Source: Rhizobiaceae bacterium
GTDB taxonomy: Bacteria; Pseudomonadota; Alphaproteobacteria; Rhizobiales; Rhizobiaceae
Length of the DNA stretch: 64,000 nucleotides
Reading direction: 5' to 3'
Assembly (NCBI GenBank): GCA_017640615.1
Contig: JAEPQK010000004.1
Span: forward strand, 124,001 to 188,000
Shown: positions 53,577 through 63,973 of the stretch, piece by piece
Numbering within the stretch: position 1 is the first letter of the stretch
Layout: each line of letters opens with the position of its first letter
Made by a program: the position numbers and the translations under genes
The notes under the pieces: generated by a model
What the model was told of the DNA's origin: nothing
The model's database searches: none
The model's input: only the letters and a program-made list of their open reading frames with translations

Positions 53577-53804
53577 GCTTCATGCTCCCGGGGGAAAAAC
53601 ATTCTAACTGGCGTAGGGCAAGCCTATGTCTGGTCCAATCGATTGCGCCAATGAATTTCTTTGATGGTTACCTGCCGTAACGCTGATGTATGGCCATCAC
53701 GGCAGGAATTACCGGGGTTTGCGGGCGTCAATCGCGCCGCCACTATTGAATGGCGGGTCGGAATATGGCTTCTGCGGCCAACACCAAACAGTGGAGACAG
53801 GCCG
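53577..53804. promoter_or_regulatory. MocR/pgi divergent region with a bulged hairpin
   Basis: 228 bases with no gene. Two CCAAT boxes flank an ATCGAT core near 53637-53655. A two-tier dyad follows: CCTGCCG (53671-53677) pairs with CGGCAGG (53700-53706), and TGATG (53684) with CATCA (53695). It could be a MocR target or a leader structure. Function not shown. Confidence 0.4.
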
Positions 53805-55450
<1,646 letters not shown>

Positions 55451-55451
<1 letters not shown>

Positions 55452-56158
55452 TGCGCGCGATCCGCGGCATCCTGTTCGACAAAGACGGTACGCTCATCGA
55501 TTTTGAAGCGACCTGGGGCGCGGTTGCCCGCGCGATGGCGCTGGAGGCGGCGGAAGGTGATGTCGCGCGCGCCAGCCTGTTTCTCAAGGTCGCCGGCTTC
55601 GACGAAACGACGGGCAGCTTCGTCGCGGATTCGGCTTTCGCCGCCGGCACCAACGAGGATATCGTGCGTCTCTGGCACCCCGGGCTCGACAGCGCGGAAC
55701 TGACAGAGCGCGTCGGCTATTACAATGCACACACAAGTGCTGCGGGGGCAGCGTCGGCCGTGCCGGTGGCCGGAGTGCTGGAAGCACTTCGTAGCTTGCA
55801 CGACGCCGGCTTTATGCTCGGCGTGGCGACGAACGATTCAGCCGATGGCGCCGCAAGAACCGTCGAAGCACTGGGCGTGGCCGAACTGTTCAAAGCGGCT
55901 CTTGGCTATGACAGCGTGACCAACCCCAAACCGGCGCCCGACATGGTCCACCACTTCGCCGGCTTGAGCGGTCTCGAAACGGCGGAACTCGCCTTCGTTG
56001 GCGACAATGGTCATGACATGGTGGCCGGCCGCGCCGCCGGCTGCGGGTTGGTGGTTGGCGTATTGTCGGGCACCGGCACGCGCGAAACGCTGACGCCGCT
56101 GGCCGACGTGATATTGGATTCGGTGGCTGACCTGCCCGCGCTCCTGGCGGGGCGCTGA
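55451..56158 (+). CDS. HAD-family hydrolase (phosphoglycolate phosphatase-like)
   Basis: 235 residues from the ATG at 55451, overlapping the pgi stop. HAD motif I FDKDGTLIDFEATW, motif II VATNDSADGAARTVEALGV, a Lys in NPKPAPDMV and motif III/IV AFVGDNGHDMVAGRAAGCG. The helical cap is of the Gph type. Translational coupling to pgi suggests a sugar-phosphate or phosphoglycolate substrate, but specificity is not visible. Its stop codon forms the loop of a strong hairpin. Confidence 0.88.
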
Positions 56159-56167
56159 GCGCCCCGC
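56147..56167. terminator. Hairpin with the HAD stop codon in its loop
   Basis: GCGGGGCGC and GCGCCCCGC pair over 9 bp around a 3-base loop, TGA, that is the stop codon of the HAD gene. It lies between two convergent genes. No T-tract on either side, so it would be a weak or Rho-assisted bidirectional end. Confidence 0.6.
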
Positions 56168-56177
56168 ACGCCTGACG

Positions 56178-58112
56178 CTACTTCAGCGCGCGGCGCAGTA
56201 CCTTGCCGACATTCGTCTTCGGCAATTCGTCGCGGAACTCAATCAATTTCGGCCGCTTGTAGCCGGTCAGGTTTTCCTTGCAGTAGGCGTGTATCTGCTC
56301 CTCGCTGAGCGCGGAGTCTTTCTTGACCACGAAGAGCTTCGGCACTTCGCCCGAATGCTCGTCCGGTACGCCGATCACCGCCGCTTCCAGCACGCCCGGA
56401 TGATTGGCGACAACGTCCTCGATCTCGGTCGGGTATACGTTGAACCCCGAAACCAGGATCATGTCCTTCTTGCGGTCGACGATTTTGACGTAACCGTCCT
56501 TGTCGATGAAGCCCATGTCGCCCGATTTGAAGTAACCGTCCTTGGTCATCACCTTGGCGGTCTCGTCAGGTCGGTTCCAGTAGCCGGCCATCACCTGCGG
56601 ACCCTTAATCAGGATCTCGCCGACTTTGCCGGTTGGCATGTTCTTGCCGTCCTCATCGCGGATGATCACTTCTGTGGAGGGAACCGGCAGGCCGATCGTG
56701 CCGGTGAACTCTTTGGAATCGAACCGATTGGCAGTGGCCACCGGCGACGTTTCCGAAAGCCCGTAACCTTCGGCGATCACAAGTCCGGTCAGCTTCTTCC
56801 AGCGCTCCGCCACACCGCTCTGCACCGCCATGCCGCCGCCAAACGTGATGTAGAGGCTGGAGAAGTCGAGCTTCTGGAAGTCCTCATTGTTAAGCAGCCC
56901 GTTGAACAGCGTGTTGAGGCCCGGAAATACGTTGAATTTGTACTTGCGCAGCTCTTTCACGAACGCCGGCAAGTCGCGCGGGTTGGGGATCAGAATGTTC
57001 TGTGCACCCTGCTGCATACCCATGATCGCGTTCACCGTGAGCGCGTAGATATGGTAGAGCGGCAGTGCGCAAATATAGATCATGCGATCCGGCTTCGGCT
57101 TTTCGGTAAACGCGCTTTCCACCCAGATCGCGTTCTGTGCGACATTGGCAAGCACGTTCCGGTTCAGCAGCACCGCGCCCTTTGAAACGCCGGTCGTGCC
57201 GCCCGTATATTGCAGGAAGGCAATGTCGTCATGGCCGATATCGGCCGGCCGGAATGTCGCGGTACGGCCGCTATTCAGCGCGTCGTTGAACTTCACATGA
57301 CCCGGCAGCGACCAGGCCGGCACCATCTTTTTCACGCGCCGGACCACCAGGTTGACGATCATGCCTTTGATGCCGCCGAGCAGGTCGCCCATCGACGCAA
57401 CGACGACGTGTTTGACCGACGTGTTCTTCACCACTTTTTCAAGCGTGGTGGCAAAGTTCTCCAGAATGAAGATCGCCTCTGCGCCCGCATCGTTGAGCTG
57501 ATGCTCCAACTCGCGCGGCGTATAGAGCGGGTTCACATTGACCACGGTGTAGCCGGCGCGCAGCACCGCCATCAGCGCCACAGGATACTGCAATATGTTG
57601 GGCATCATCAGCGCAACGCGCGCGCCTTTCTTCAAACCGGTCGACTGCAGATATCCCGCCACATAGCGCGACAGCTCCTCCAATTCGGTGAAGGTGATGG
57701 TCTTGTCCATGCAGGTGAAGGCCGGGCGGCTGCCATATTGGCGGCAGGCTGAGACCATCAGATCGGCAATCGACTTGTCGGTAATCTCGCCGATCTCGGT
57801 GGCGATGCCAGCTGGGTAACTCTTGTGCCACGGCTTCGCCGCGGATTTGGAGGCGGCTCTCTTTGCGGGCGCCTTCGCGGCCGGCTTGCGGGCCGAGGTT
57901 GCCTTCGGGGCTGATTTTGCGGCGGTGGAAGATTTCGCTGCCGTGCGTTTGGCGGCCGCCGGCTTGGCCGCAGCTTTGGTTGCGGGTTTTTTGGCGGGGG
58001 ATTTAGCCGCGGAGGCTTTGGTTGCTGCCGGCTTTGCTGTGCTGGCGGTGTTCTTGCGAGCCGTTGTCGCCTTCGTCGTTTTGCCTCTTGCCGGTGTCGT
58101 TGCTTTGGCCAA
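56178..58112 (-). CDS. fadD: Long-chain acyl-CoA ligase with histone-H1-like N-terminal tail
   Basis: 644 residues from a TTG at 58112, preceded by GAGGGAGGA at 4-5 bases; an ATG at 58181 gives 667 residues but has no such site. Residues 2-93 are almost only Ala, Lys, Pro, Ser and Thr, with AAAKPAAAKR-like repeats, as in histone H1 tails. The FadD body follows from about 95: YTGGTTGVSKGAVL (P-loop-like AMP motif near residue 300), GYGLSETSPVATAN, GWKSGD-type GYFKSGDMGFIDKDGYVKIVDRKKDMILVSGFNVYP and the catalytic Lys in GKVLRRALK. It activates fatty acids to acyl-CoA. The tail could bind nucleic acid, acidic lipids or the membrane; its role is unknown. Confidence 0.93.
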   Translation of the reverse strand: MAKATTPARGKTTKATTARKNTASTAKPAATKASAAKSPAKKPATKAAAKPAAAKRTAAKSSTAAKSAPKATSARKPAAKAPAKRAASKSAAKPWHKSYPAGIATEIGEITDKSIADLMVSACRQYGSRPAFTCMDKTITFTELEELSRYVAGYLQSTGLKKGARVALMMPNILQYPVALMAVLRAGYTVVNVNPLYTPRELEHQLNDAGAEAIFILENFATTLEKVVKNTSVKHVVVASMGDLLGGIKGMIVNLVVRRVKKMVPAWSLPGHVKFNDALNSGRTATFRPADIGHDDIAFLQYTGGTTGVSKGAVLLNRNVLANVAQNAIWVESAFTEKPKPDRMIYICALPLYHIYALTVNAIMGMQQGAQNILIPNPRDLPAFVKELRKYKFNVFPGLNTLFNGLLNNEDFQKLDFSSLYITFGGGMAVQSGVAERWKKLTGLVIAEGYGLSETSPVATANRFDSKEFTGTIGLPVPSTEVIIRDEDGKNMPTGKVGEILIKGPQVMAGYWNRPDETAKVMTKDGYFKSGDMGFIDKDGYVKIVDRKKDMILVSGFNVYPTEIEDVVANHPGVLEAAVIGVPDEHSGEVPKLFVVKKDSALSEEQIHAYCKENLTGYKRPKLIEFRDELPKTNVGKVLRRALK

Positions 58113-58244
58113 GTTTTCCTCCCTCGCCCGTTTTGGGTCGTTGCGGCGGTCGCCTCCCGTCGAAGGGTTGCCGGCGCTCACGCCAATGATGCTTTGTATG
58201 TATGGCTACAGCCTCGGCGATGGCAAGCTCTGGGCGACGAGGCT

Positions 58245-58799
58245 TTATTGCCCGTAGCCGCTGTGCCCTTCCAGAAACGCCCGCTCGTCCTCGGTCGACT
58301 GCCTTCCGAGCACCTTGTTTCGGTACGGAAACCTGCCGAAGCGCGCAATGATGTCACGGTGCTCAATCGCATATTTGAGCGAGTTCTCGCCGCCACTCTG
58401 TTTGAAAAGGTCAACGCAGCGTTCCTGATCGGACAGGATTTCCGAATGCATGAACGGCATGTAGAAAAACGCCCGCCGGTCAGCCGCGACTTGTGTATCC
58501 AAACCCGCTTCCACCGCATTGCGCGCAACATCCAGCGCGACGGCATCGCTCGCAAAGGCCTCCGCCTTTTTGCGGTGAATGTTGCGGGAGAATTGATCGA
58601 GCACAATCACGGCCGCAAGCGCGGCGTTGGCATCGGCATGCGCCTCGGGCGGAACGCCTCGGTTGAACTCTTCATGCAGCGCGCCGAAGCGCATGCGGAT
58701 TTTCTCGTCCACTTCGGCGCTGCCCGAATACCAGTCTTCGCTGGTGAGTTCGTCGAACCAGAACGTTAGAACCTTTTCGGCCCAATCGCTGTCGGCCAT
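58245..58799 (-). CDS. DUF924 family protein
   Basis: 184 residues. An all-helical, TPR-like family of unknown biochemical role. Recognised by VLTFWFDEL near the N-terminus, RMRFGALHEEFNRG, AAVIVLDQFSRNIHRKKAEAFASD, RAFFYMPFMHSEILSDQERCVDLF and HRDIIARFGRFPYRNKVLGR, all family hallmarks. It lies upstream of the acyl-CoA ligase on the same strand with a gap of about 130 bases. The ATG is 23 bases after the binding-protein stop, so it may be co-transcribed with that gene. Confidence 0.9.
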   Translation of the reverse strand: MADSDWAEKVLTFWFDELTSEDWYSGSAEVDEKIRMRFGALHEEFNRGVPPEAHADANAALAAVIVLDQFSRNIHRKKAEAFASDAVALDVARNAVEAGLDTQVAADRRAFFYMPFMHSEILSDQERCVDLFKQSGGENSLKYAIEHRDIIARFGRFPYRNKVLGRQSTEDERAFLEGHSGYGQ

Positions 58800-58822
58800 C
58801 AGCTAACCTCGCTCTATGTCGC

Positions 58823-60295
58823 TCAGTCGTTGAAGCGGATCGTGTCGAACCGCGTCAGGCCGTTGGGTTCGACCTGAACCGACACGGACGCGCGCATTGC
58901 ATGCGCAATGCGCCGCTGTGCGACAGGCAGCACGATACGCTCATTCTGTGCCTCAAGCCAAAGCTTGGCCAATGCCGAGCGCCGCTCCGACTTCGCCCGG
59001 ATGCCAGCCAGCGCTTCGACCTGAGCGGAGAGCTCACTATTGGAATAGCCCTCCTGCCCGTCGATGAGCCATTCCAGAATCGCGCCGGAATCATAACCGG
59101 GCGCGGAGTAGCCGCTCAGATGAAAGGCACTCTCGCCGGAGGTCACATGCGCCTCATGTGCTGCCGCGGGCCGCGCAACGACATCGGCCCAGATACCGAT
59201 CGAAGTCAGCATCGCTTTGATCCGGTTGGCGGCCGCTTCGTCGCCCTTGGCAACGTCGAGCTTGACCGCAAACCCGTCTGGATAGCCCGCCTCGGCCAGA
59301 AGCTCTTTGGCTTTCACTCGGTTCTGCGAGAGCTGGGCAGCAAGTCCCTTCGACCAGCCTTCCACGAATGGCGGTGCCAGGATGGCGGTGGCGTCGGCCT
59401 GCCCGCGATCCACGAAAGACGCCACTTCGGCTCTGTCGATTGCGCGGTCGATCGCCTCGCGCACAAGCGGCTTGTCGAATGGATTGTCGGTTCCGCCGAA
59501 TTTGTAGCCGAGATAGAGCACCGAATTTGCGGGCGCAGTCTCGACCGCGACACTCTCATTGCCTTCGAGGCTGTTCAGATCGGCCGGCGAAGCATCCTGC
59601 AGCACTTCGATCTCGCCCCAGGCAAGCGCCTTGGTTTGCATGGCCGGATTGTCGATCGGCAGGTAGATTACTTCCTCGGCTGCGGGTGCCGGCCCGGCGT
59701 AGCGCACATGTGCGACGAGCTTGGTGCGCACCGCCGCGTCGCGCGAATCGAGCTTGTATGGCCCGGTGCCGTTGGCGTGGTCCGCAGCGTGGCCGTCACC
59801 GTTCTCCTGGGCCCAGCCGCTATCCATGATCAGAATGCGCGACATGACCGTCGGCACCACCGCCGAGGGCTTCGCAAAGCGTATTTCCACCGACCGCGCA
59901 CTGGTCGCGCGAACCGCTACGATGTTTGACGTCGCATCCGCAAATGCGGAGCCGTTCGCGCGTGCCCGGTTGATCGAGAAGACGACGTCGTCTGCGTCGA
60001 ATTCCGCGCCGTCGTGAAACACAGCGCGTTTGAGATTGAACACCCAAAGGTTCGGATCGCCGGCGCTGGAAAGCCAGGAGGCGGCAAGAACCCCGCTCAC
60101 GGCGCCGCCAGGTTCGAAGCGGATCAGCGGCTCGTAAATATTGTGAAGCAGCTGCTGCGTGTAGCCATCCGCTGCGGCGTGCGGATCGAGCGTTGCGGCA
60201 TCCCCCGCGCGGCCCCAGCGCACGGTTTCCGCCGCGGCGCTGAAAGTCGAAAGAAGGAGGGCGGCGGAAAGGGCGGCAAGCGTTCGATAGGTCAC
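58823..60295 (-). CDS. ABC transporter substrate-binding protein, family 5, without adjacent transporter
   Basis: 490 residues from a GTG at 60295 (GGAG 5 bases upstream). The signal peptide follows at once: TYRTLAALSAALLLSTFSAAAE. SBP_bac_5 features: VRWGRAGDAATLDPHAAADGYTQQLLHNIYEPLI, ASWLSSAGDPNLWVFNLKRAVFHDGAEFDADDVVFSINRA and NGTGPYKLDSRDAAVRTKL. No permease or ATPase gene is nearby, so it must use a system encoded elsewhere, possibly the one at 5.4-9.3 kb. The open frame continuing to 60490 has no start signal. Confidence 0.9.
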   Translation of the reverse strand: MTYRTLAALSAALLLSTFSAAAETVRWGRAGDAATLDPHAAADGYTQQLLHNIYEPLIRFEPGGAVSGVLAASWLSSAGDPNLWVFNLKRAVFHDGAEFDADDVVFSINRARANGSAFADATSNIVAVRATSARSVEIRFAKPSAVVPTVMSRILIMDSGWAQENGDGHAADHANGTGPYKLDSRDAAVRTKLVAHVRYAGPAPAAEEVIYLPIDNPAMQTKALAWGEIEVLQDASPADLNSLEGNESVAVETAPANSVLYLGYKFGGTDNPFDKPLVREAIDRAIDRAEVASFVDRGQADATAILAPPFVEGWSKGLAAQLSQNRVKAKELLAEAGYPDGFAVKLDVAKGDEAAANRIKAMLTSIGIWADVVARPAAAHEAHVTSGESAFHLSGYSAPGYDSGAILEWLIDGQEGYSNSELSAQVEALAGIRAKSERRSALAKLWLEAQNERIVLPVAQRRIAHAMRASVSVQVEPNGLTRFDTIRFND

Positions 60296-60393
60296 GGCGG
60301 CTCCGAAGGTTGGGACACAACCCGGATACGCTCCCGCGCCTGAAATTTCCAGCCCGCGCGTGTGCGGTGAAACGGATTGGCTTGACGAATGTG

Positions 60394-61269
60394 CTAGCGC
60401 CCGAAATCCGAGCTGCGATATTCGGCGGGGCTGATGCCGACATAGCGCTGGAACGCATCGTAGAAAGACGAAAGCGATCGGAAACCGCAATCATAGGCGA
60501 TGCTGATGATCTTCTCGTCCGTTCCTTTGAGAAGCATGCGCGCCCTATAGGTTCTCACCTGCGTCACATGCGCCTTCACGGTCGTTCCAAGCACTTTCTT
60601 GAAGACGGTGTTGGCGTAGTTCTCCGAAACATTGGCTGCCTTTGCCACATCGCCGAGCGTGATCGGGCCAGCGAAATTCTGCGCGATGAACCGCAGCATC
60701 TTTTCGAAATGCTGCACCATGTTGCCGCCGAGATTGATGCGGCTGCCGATGCTTGTTTGCGCGCCACCCGTGTACCAGGACGACAGCGAAAGGCGCATGA
60801 TCCGGGCCTGCAATTCAACGCAGTGCAGCCGGCTGGTCTCCGGCGTCGCCAGATCGACTTCCGCGCCCAGCCGGTCGAACAGCGCGACATCGCCATCGAG
60901 CTGATCCTGCGCATGTATCACCCCGCCCGAAAGCAGCGTCTCCATAAACTGCGCAGGCAGCTTCCACGTGGCGAATTCTTCCAGCGAGACATAGGCGTTC
61001 GTGATCAGGCCAACGCCTTCGACACGGATCACGCGGTGTGGTTGCGCGGCCCAGAACAGGCAAATCCGGTTGGGCGGCACATAAACTTCAACGCCGCCAA
61101 ACGCGTACCACATCTCGCATCCCCGCAGGTAATTGATCTCGATCGAGGGATGGACGTGATACGGGTCGTTCATCATCGCCGGCTGGTGATGCTCGAGATA
61201 GATACCGTTGCCCTGTGTGATTAGGCGATAATCGTCGATCGCGTTCGGCGCGGCAGAATCCCTGTGCAC
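60394..61269 (-). CDS. AraC-family regulator
   Basis: 291 residues from a GTG at 61269, preceded by GGGAGA. N-terminal cupin-like sensor domain (about 10-150: NDPYHVHPSIEINYLRGCEMWYAFGGVEVYVPPNRICLFWAAQPHRVI) and C-terminal double helix-turn-helix (about 190-285: LGDVAKAANVSENYANTVFKKVLG and IISIAYDCGFRSLSSFYDAFQRYVGISPAEYR). Divergent from the alpha-galactosidase gene, the same arrangement as melR-melA. It probably activates that gene in response to a galactoside (inference). Confidence 0.9.
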   Translation of the reverse strand: MHRDSAAPNAIDDYRLITQGNGIYLEHHQPAMMNDPYHVHPSIEINYLRGCEMWYAFGGVEVYVPPNRICLFWAAQPHRVIRVEGVGLITNAYVSLEEFATWKLPAQFMETLLSGGVIHAQDQLDGDVALFDRLGAEVDLATPETSRLHCVELQARIMRLSLSSWYTGGAQTSIGSRINLGGNMVQHFEKMLRFIAQNFAGPITLGDVAKAANVSENYANTVFKKVLGTTVKAHVTQVRTYRARMLLKGTDEKIISIAYDCGFRSLSSFYDAFQRYVGISPAEYRSSDFGR

Positions 61270-61429
61270 CTAGGTCTCCCAGCGGGATTTCGAATCCGCA
61301 GAGTGCCGCAGGCAGTGTAGCTTGCGCAAGCGTTGTGTGATTTTCCGGAAAGAATTCGGGGCTGATCGAAAGACGGTTCCGTTCGCCTGATCTATAGCCT
61401 ATCGCGGTGCGGCTAGGGACATTTTCGCA
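61270..61429. promoter_or_regulatory. AraC/alpha-galactosidase divergent region
   Basis: 160 bases without a gene. It holds GCTTGCGCAAGC (61320-61331) and TTTCCGGAAA (61342-61351), both perfect dyads, 21 bases apart, between two opposed starts. These could be AraC-type regulator or general factor sites. Assignment is tentative. Confidence 0.4.
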
Positions 61430-62803
61430 ATGGCTCATTCCCCCAAGATCACTTTCATCGGCGCCGGTTCCTCCGTGTTCATGCGCAATATTGTTGGCGA
61501 CATCCTGCAGCGGCCGGCGATGCAAAACGCCCATGTCGCGCTGATGGACATCGATCCGAAGCGGCTGGCTGAGTCGGAAGCGATCGCGAACAAGATGGTC
61601 GAGACACTTGGCTGCGGCGCAAATATCACCGCAACAACCGACCAGCGTGCTGCACTCGATGGTGCGCATTTCGTCATCGTCGCGTTTCAGATCGGCGGTT
61701 ACGACCCGTGCACGATCACCGATTTTGATGTGCCGAAGAAGTTTGGCCTGCGCCAGACCATTGCCGATACGCTGGGCGTTGGCGGCATCATGCGCGGGCT
61801 GCGCACCGTTCCCCATCTTTGGTCAATCTGCGAGGACATGCTGGAGCTGTGCCCTGACGCGACGCTGCTGCAATACGTCAACCCGATGGCGATCAACACA
61901 TGGGCGATCGCCCGCAAGTTTCCGCAAATCAGGCAGGTGGGCTTGTGTCACTCGGTGCAGGGCACAGCCAAGGAACTCGCCCACGATCTGGACATCGACC
62001 CTCAGACCGTGCGTTACGAATGCGCCGGCATCAACCACATCGCCTTCATGCTGAAATTCGAGCAGCAGATGGCGGATGGTTCGCGCCGCGATCTCTACCC
62101 CGATCTGCACGCCGCCTATCGCACCGGCCGAGCGCCAAAGGAAAACGAGCATAATCCGCGCTGCCCCAATCTCGTTCGCTACGAGATGATGAAGCGGCTT
62201 GGCTATTTCGTCACCGAAAGCTCCGAGCACTTTGCCGAATATGTGCCGTGGTTCATCAAGGAGGGTCGTGAAGACCTGCTTGAGCGCTTCAGGATACCGC
62301 TCGATGAGTATCCGACGCGTTGCGTAGAACAGATAGAAAGCTGGGCAGCCGAACGCGAGCGGCTGTCGCAAGGCGCGCGCATGGAAATCGGTTCAAGCCA
62401 CGAATATGCGTCTTCGATCGTCAATTCGATCTGGACCGGAACGCCGTCCGTCATTCATGGCAACGTCGCCAATCACGGTCTGATCGACAACCTACCGCAG
62501 GGCTGCGCTGTCGAGGTCGCGTGTCTGGTCGACAGCAACGGCGTGCAGCCGACCCGTGTCGGGGCTTTGCCGCCGCAGCTCGCGGCGCTCATGCAGTCGA
62601 GCGTTTCGGTGCAGGGGCTGGTCGTCGAGGCGCTGATGACTGAAAACCCTGCGCACATCTATCATGCCGCGATGATGGACCCGCACACCGGCGCCGAGCT
62701 CGATCTCGATCAGATATGGGCGCTGGTGGATGACCTTCGCGGCGCCCATGGCGACTGGCTCCCCGGCTGGGCGCGAGCGACAGGGGCCGCGAGAGTGGCG
62801 TGA
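61430..62803 (+). CDS. melA: Alpha-galactosidase/alpha-glycosidase, glycoside hydrolase family 4
   Basis: 457 residues. GH4 enzymes hydrolyse glycosides by an NAD- and Mn-dependent redox mechanism in the cytoplasm. Visible: Rossmann motif ITFIGAGSSVFMRNIVGDIL (residues 7-26), DIDPKRL, VIVAFQIGGYDPC, RQTIADTLGVGGIMRGLRT, QYVNPMAINTWA, the metal-site cysteine in CHSVQGTAKEL, and NHIAFML. The length and motifs match MelA-type alpha-galactosidases. No sugar transporter gene is adjacent. The exact sugar is not proven. Confidence 0.9.
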   Translation: MAHSPKITFIGAGSSVFMRNIVGDILQRPAMQNAHVALMDIDPKRLAESEAIANKMVETLGCGANITATTDQRAALDGAHFVIVAFQIGGYDPCTITDFDVPKKFGLRQTIADTLGVGGIMRGLRTVPHLWSICEDMLELCPDATLLQYVNPMAINTWAIARKFPQIRQVGLCHSVQGTAKELAHDLDIDPQTVRYECAGINHIAFMLKFEQQMADGSRRDLYPDLHAAYRTGRAPKENEHNPRCPNLVRYEMMKRLGYFVTESSEHFAEYVPWFIKEGREDLLERFRIPLDEYPTRCVEQIESWAAERERLSQGARMEIGSSHEYASSIVNSIWTGTPSVIHGNVANHGLIDNLPQGCAVEVACLVDSNGVQPTRVGALPPQLAALMQSSVSVQGLVVEALMTENPAHIYHAAMMDPHTGAELDLDQIWALVDDLRGAHGDWLPGWARATGAARVA

Positions 62804-62881
62804 TCCTTCTTGTAATTCACGGTCGTCTCAGAGAATCTCCCTGCGCGGCACAATGGCGCGCGTGGAGGAGGAATTCCGAGG

Positions 62882-63973
62882 ATGCATTCGCTAAGCCGAC
62901 GTGCCTTTCTGGCGCTGGCGGGCCTATCAGCGCTTCCGACGAATTCGGCCAATGCGGACGACGAACTCTTCGTCGGCGCGCGGATCAATTCCGGGCGCTT
63001 TGAGGTCGCGGTCGTCAACGCAAGTGGCCGCGACCGGCTCATATTGCCGGTCAACATCCGCAAACATTCTTTTGCGATTGATGCGGGCAGCCGAACCGCG
63101 GTCGCGTTCGCCCGCTCGCCTGGTCGCCACGCTGTATTGTTCAGCGTCGATGGCGGGCGTGAACCCGTCGCGATTACGGCGAGACCCGGCAGGCATTTTT
63201 TCGGTCACGGTGCCTTTGCGCGCGACGGTCGTCTGCTGATCGCATCGGAGAACGACTACGAGGCCGGCATTGGCGTGGCAGGCATCTACTTAATCGACAA
63301 CGGCATTGAACGGATTGGCGAAATCAGTACCGGCGGAGTGGGGCCGCATGAACTGGTCCTTTTGCCCGACGGCCGGACTGTTTGCGTCGCAAACGGCGGC
63401 ATTCTGACTCATCCGGACTATCGTCGGGTGAAGCTCAACCTCGATACGATGAAACCTAGTCTAGCTTACTTCGACATAGCGAATGGCGAACTGATCGAAC
63501 GTGTCGAATTGGCGCCTGAGCTTCACCGGCTATCTATTCGTCACCTCGCGGTCGATCGGAACGCCTCTGTGTGGTTCGGCTGCCAATGGGAAGGCGACGC
63601 GCTCGATCGGCCACCATTGGTCGGGCGCCATGTTCGCGGCAAAGTCCCGGAGCTGTTTGCGGGACCGCCAGAAACGCTCCGTTCGCTGAAAAACTATGTT
63701 GGTTCGGTTGCGGTGGACGCCTCCGGCGAAATTGTCGCTACCTCCTCGCCACATGGCGGCCTGGTCGCATTCTGGGATGCAGCTTCGGGCCGCCACTTGG
63801 GTGACAGAAGGATCGCAGACGGCTGTGGGATAGCGCCCCTGGGCTCAGGGCGCATCATGGCAACCAGCGGTCGGGGCGCGGTCGCAGATATCACTCCGCA
63901 AAGTGCAGCCGTCTTGGTCGAGCCAGATCAAGCTGCGCCGGCCTGGGACAATCACCTGCGCCGTGTTGCGTAA
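62882..63973 (+). CDS. DUF1513 domain protein with Tat signal
   Basis: 363 residues. The N-terminus MHSLSRRAFLALAGLSALP has the twin-arginine pattern S-R-R-A-F-L, so it is exported folded. The body is a seven-bladed-propeller-like beta protein: GHGAFARDGRLLIASENDYEAGIGVAGIYLID, ISTGGVGPHELVLLPDGRTVCVANGGILTHPDYRRVKLNLDTM, LSIRHLAVDRNASVWFGCQWEGD. DUF1513 proteins usually end iron-uptake operons with imelysins and a di-heme oxidoreductase, none of which precede it here. GGAGGAGG gives a strong ribosome-binding site. Confidence 0.88.
   Translation: MHSLSRRAFLALAGLSALPTNSANADDELFVGARINSGRFEVAVVNASGRDRLILPVNIRKHSFAIDAGSRTAVAFARSPGRHAVLFSVDGGREPVAITARPGRHFFGHGAFARDGRLLIASENDYEAGIGVAGIYLIDNGIERIGEISTGGVGPHELVLLPDGRTVCVANGGILTHPDYRRVKLNLDTMKPSLAYFDIANGELIERVELAPELHRLSIRHLAVDRNASVWFGCQWEGDALDRPPLVGRHVRGKVPELFAGPPETLRSLKNYVGSVAVDASGEIVATSSPHGGLVAFWDAASGRHLGDRRIADGCGIAPLGSGRIMATSGRGAVADITPQSAAVLVEPDQAAPAWDNHLRRVA

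Noticed and set aside
58901-59929. 342-codon + strand frame opposite the orphan binding protein
   Set aside because: Shadow frame; the minus-strand gene has a signal peptide and clear family motifs.
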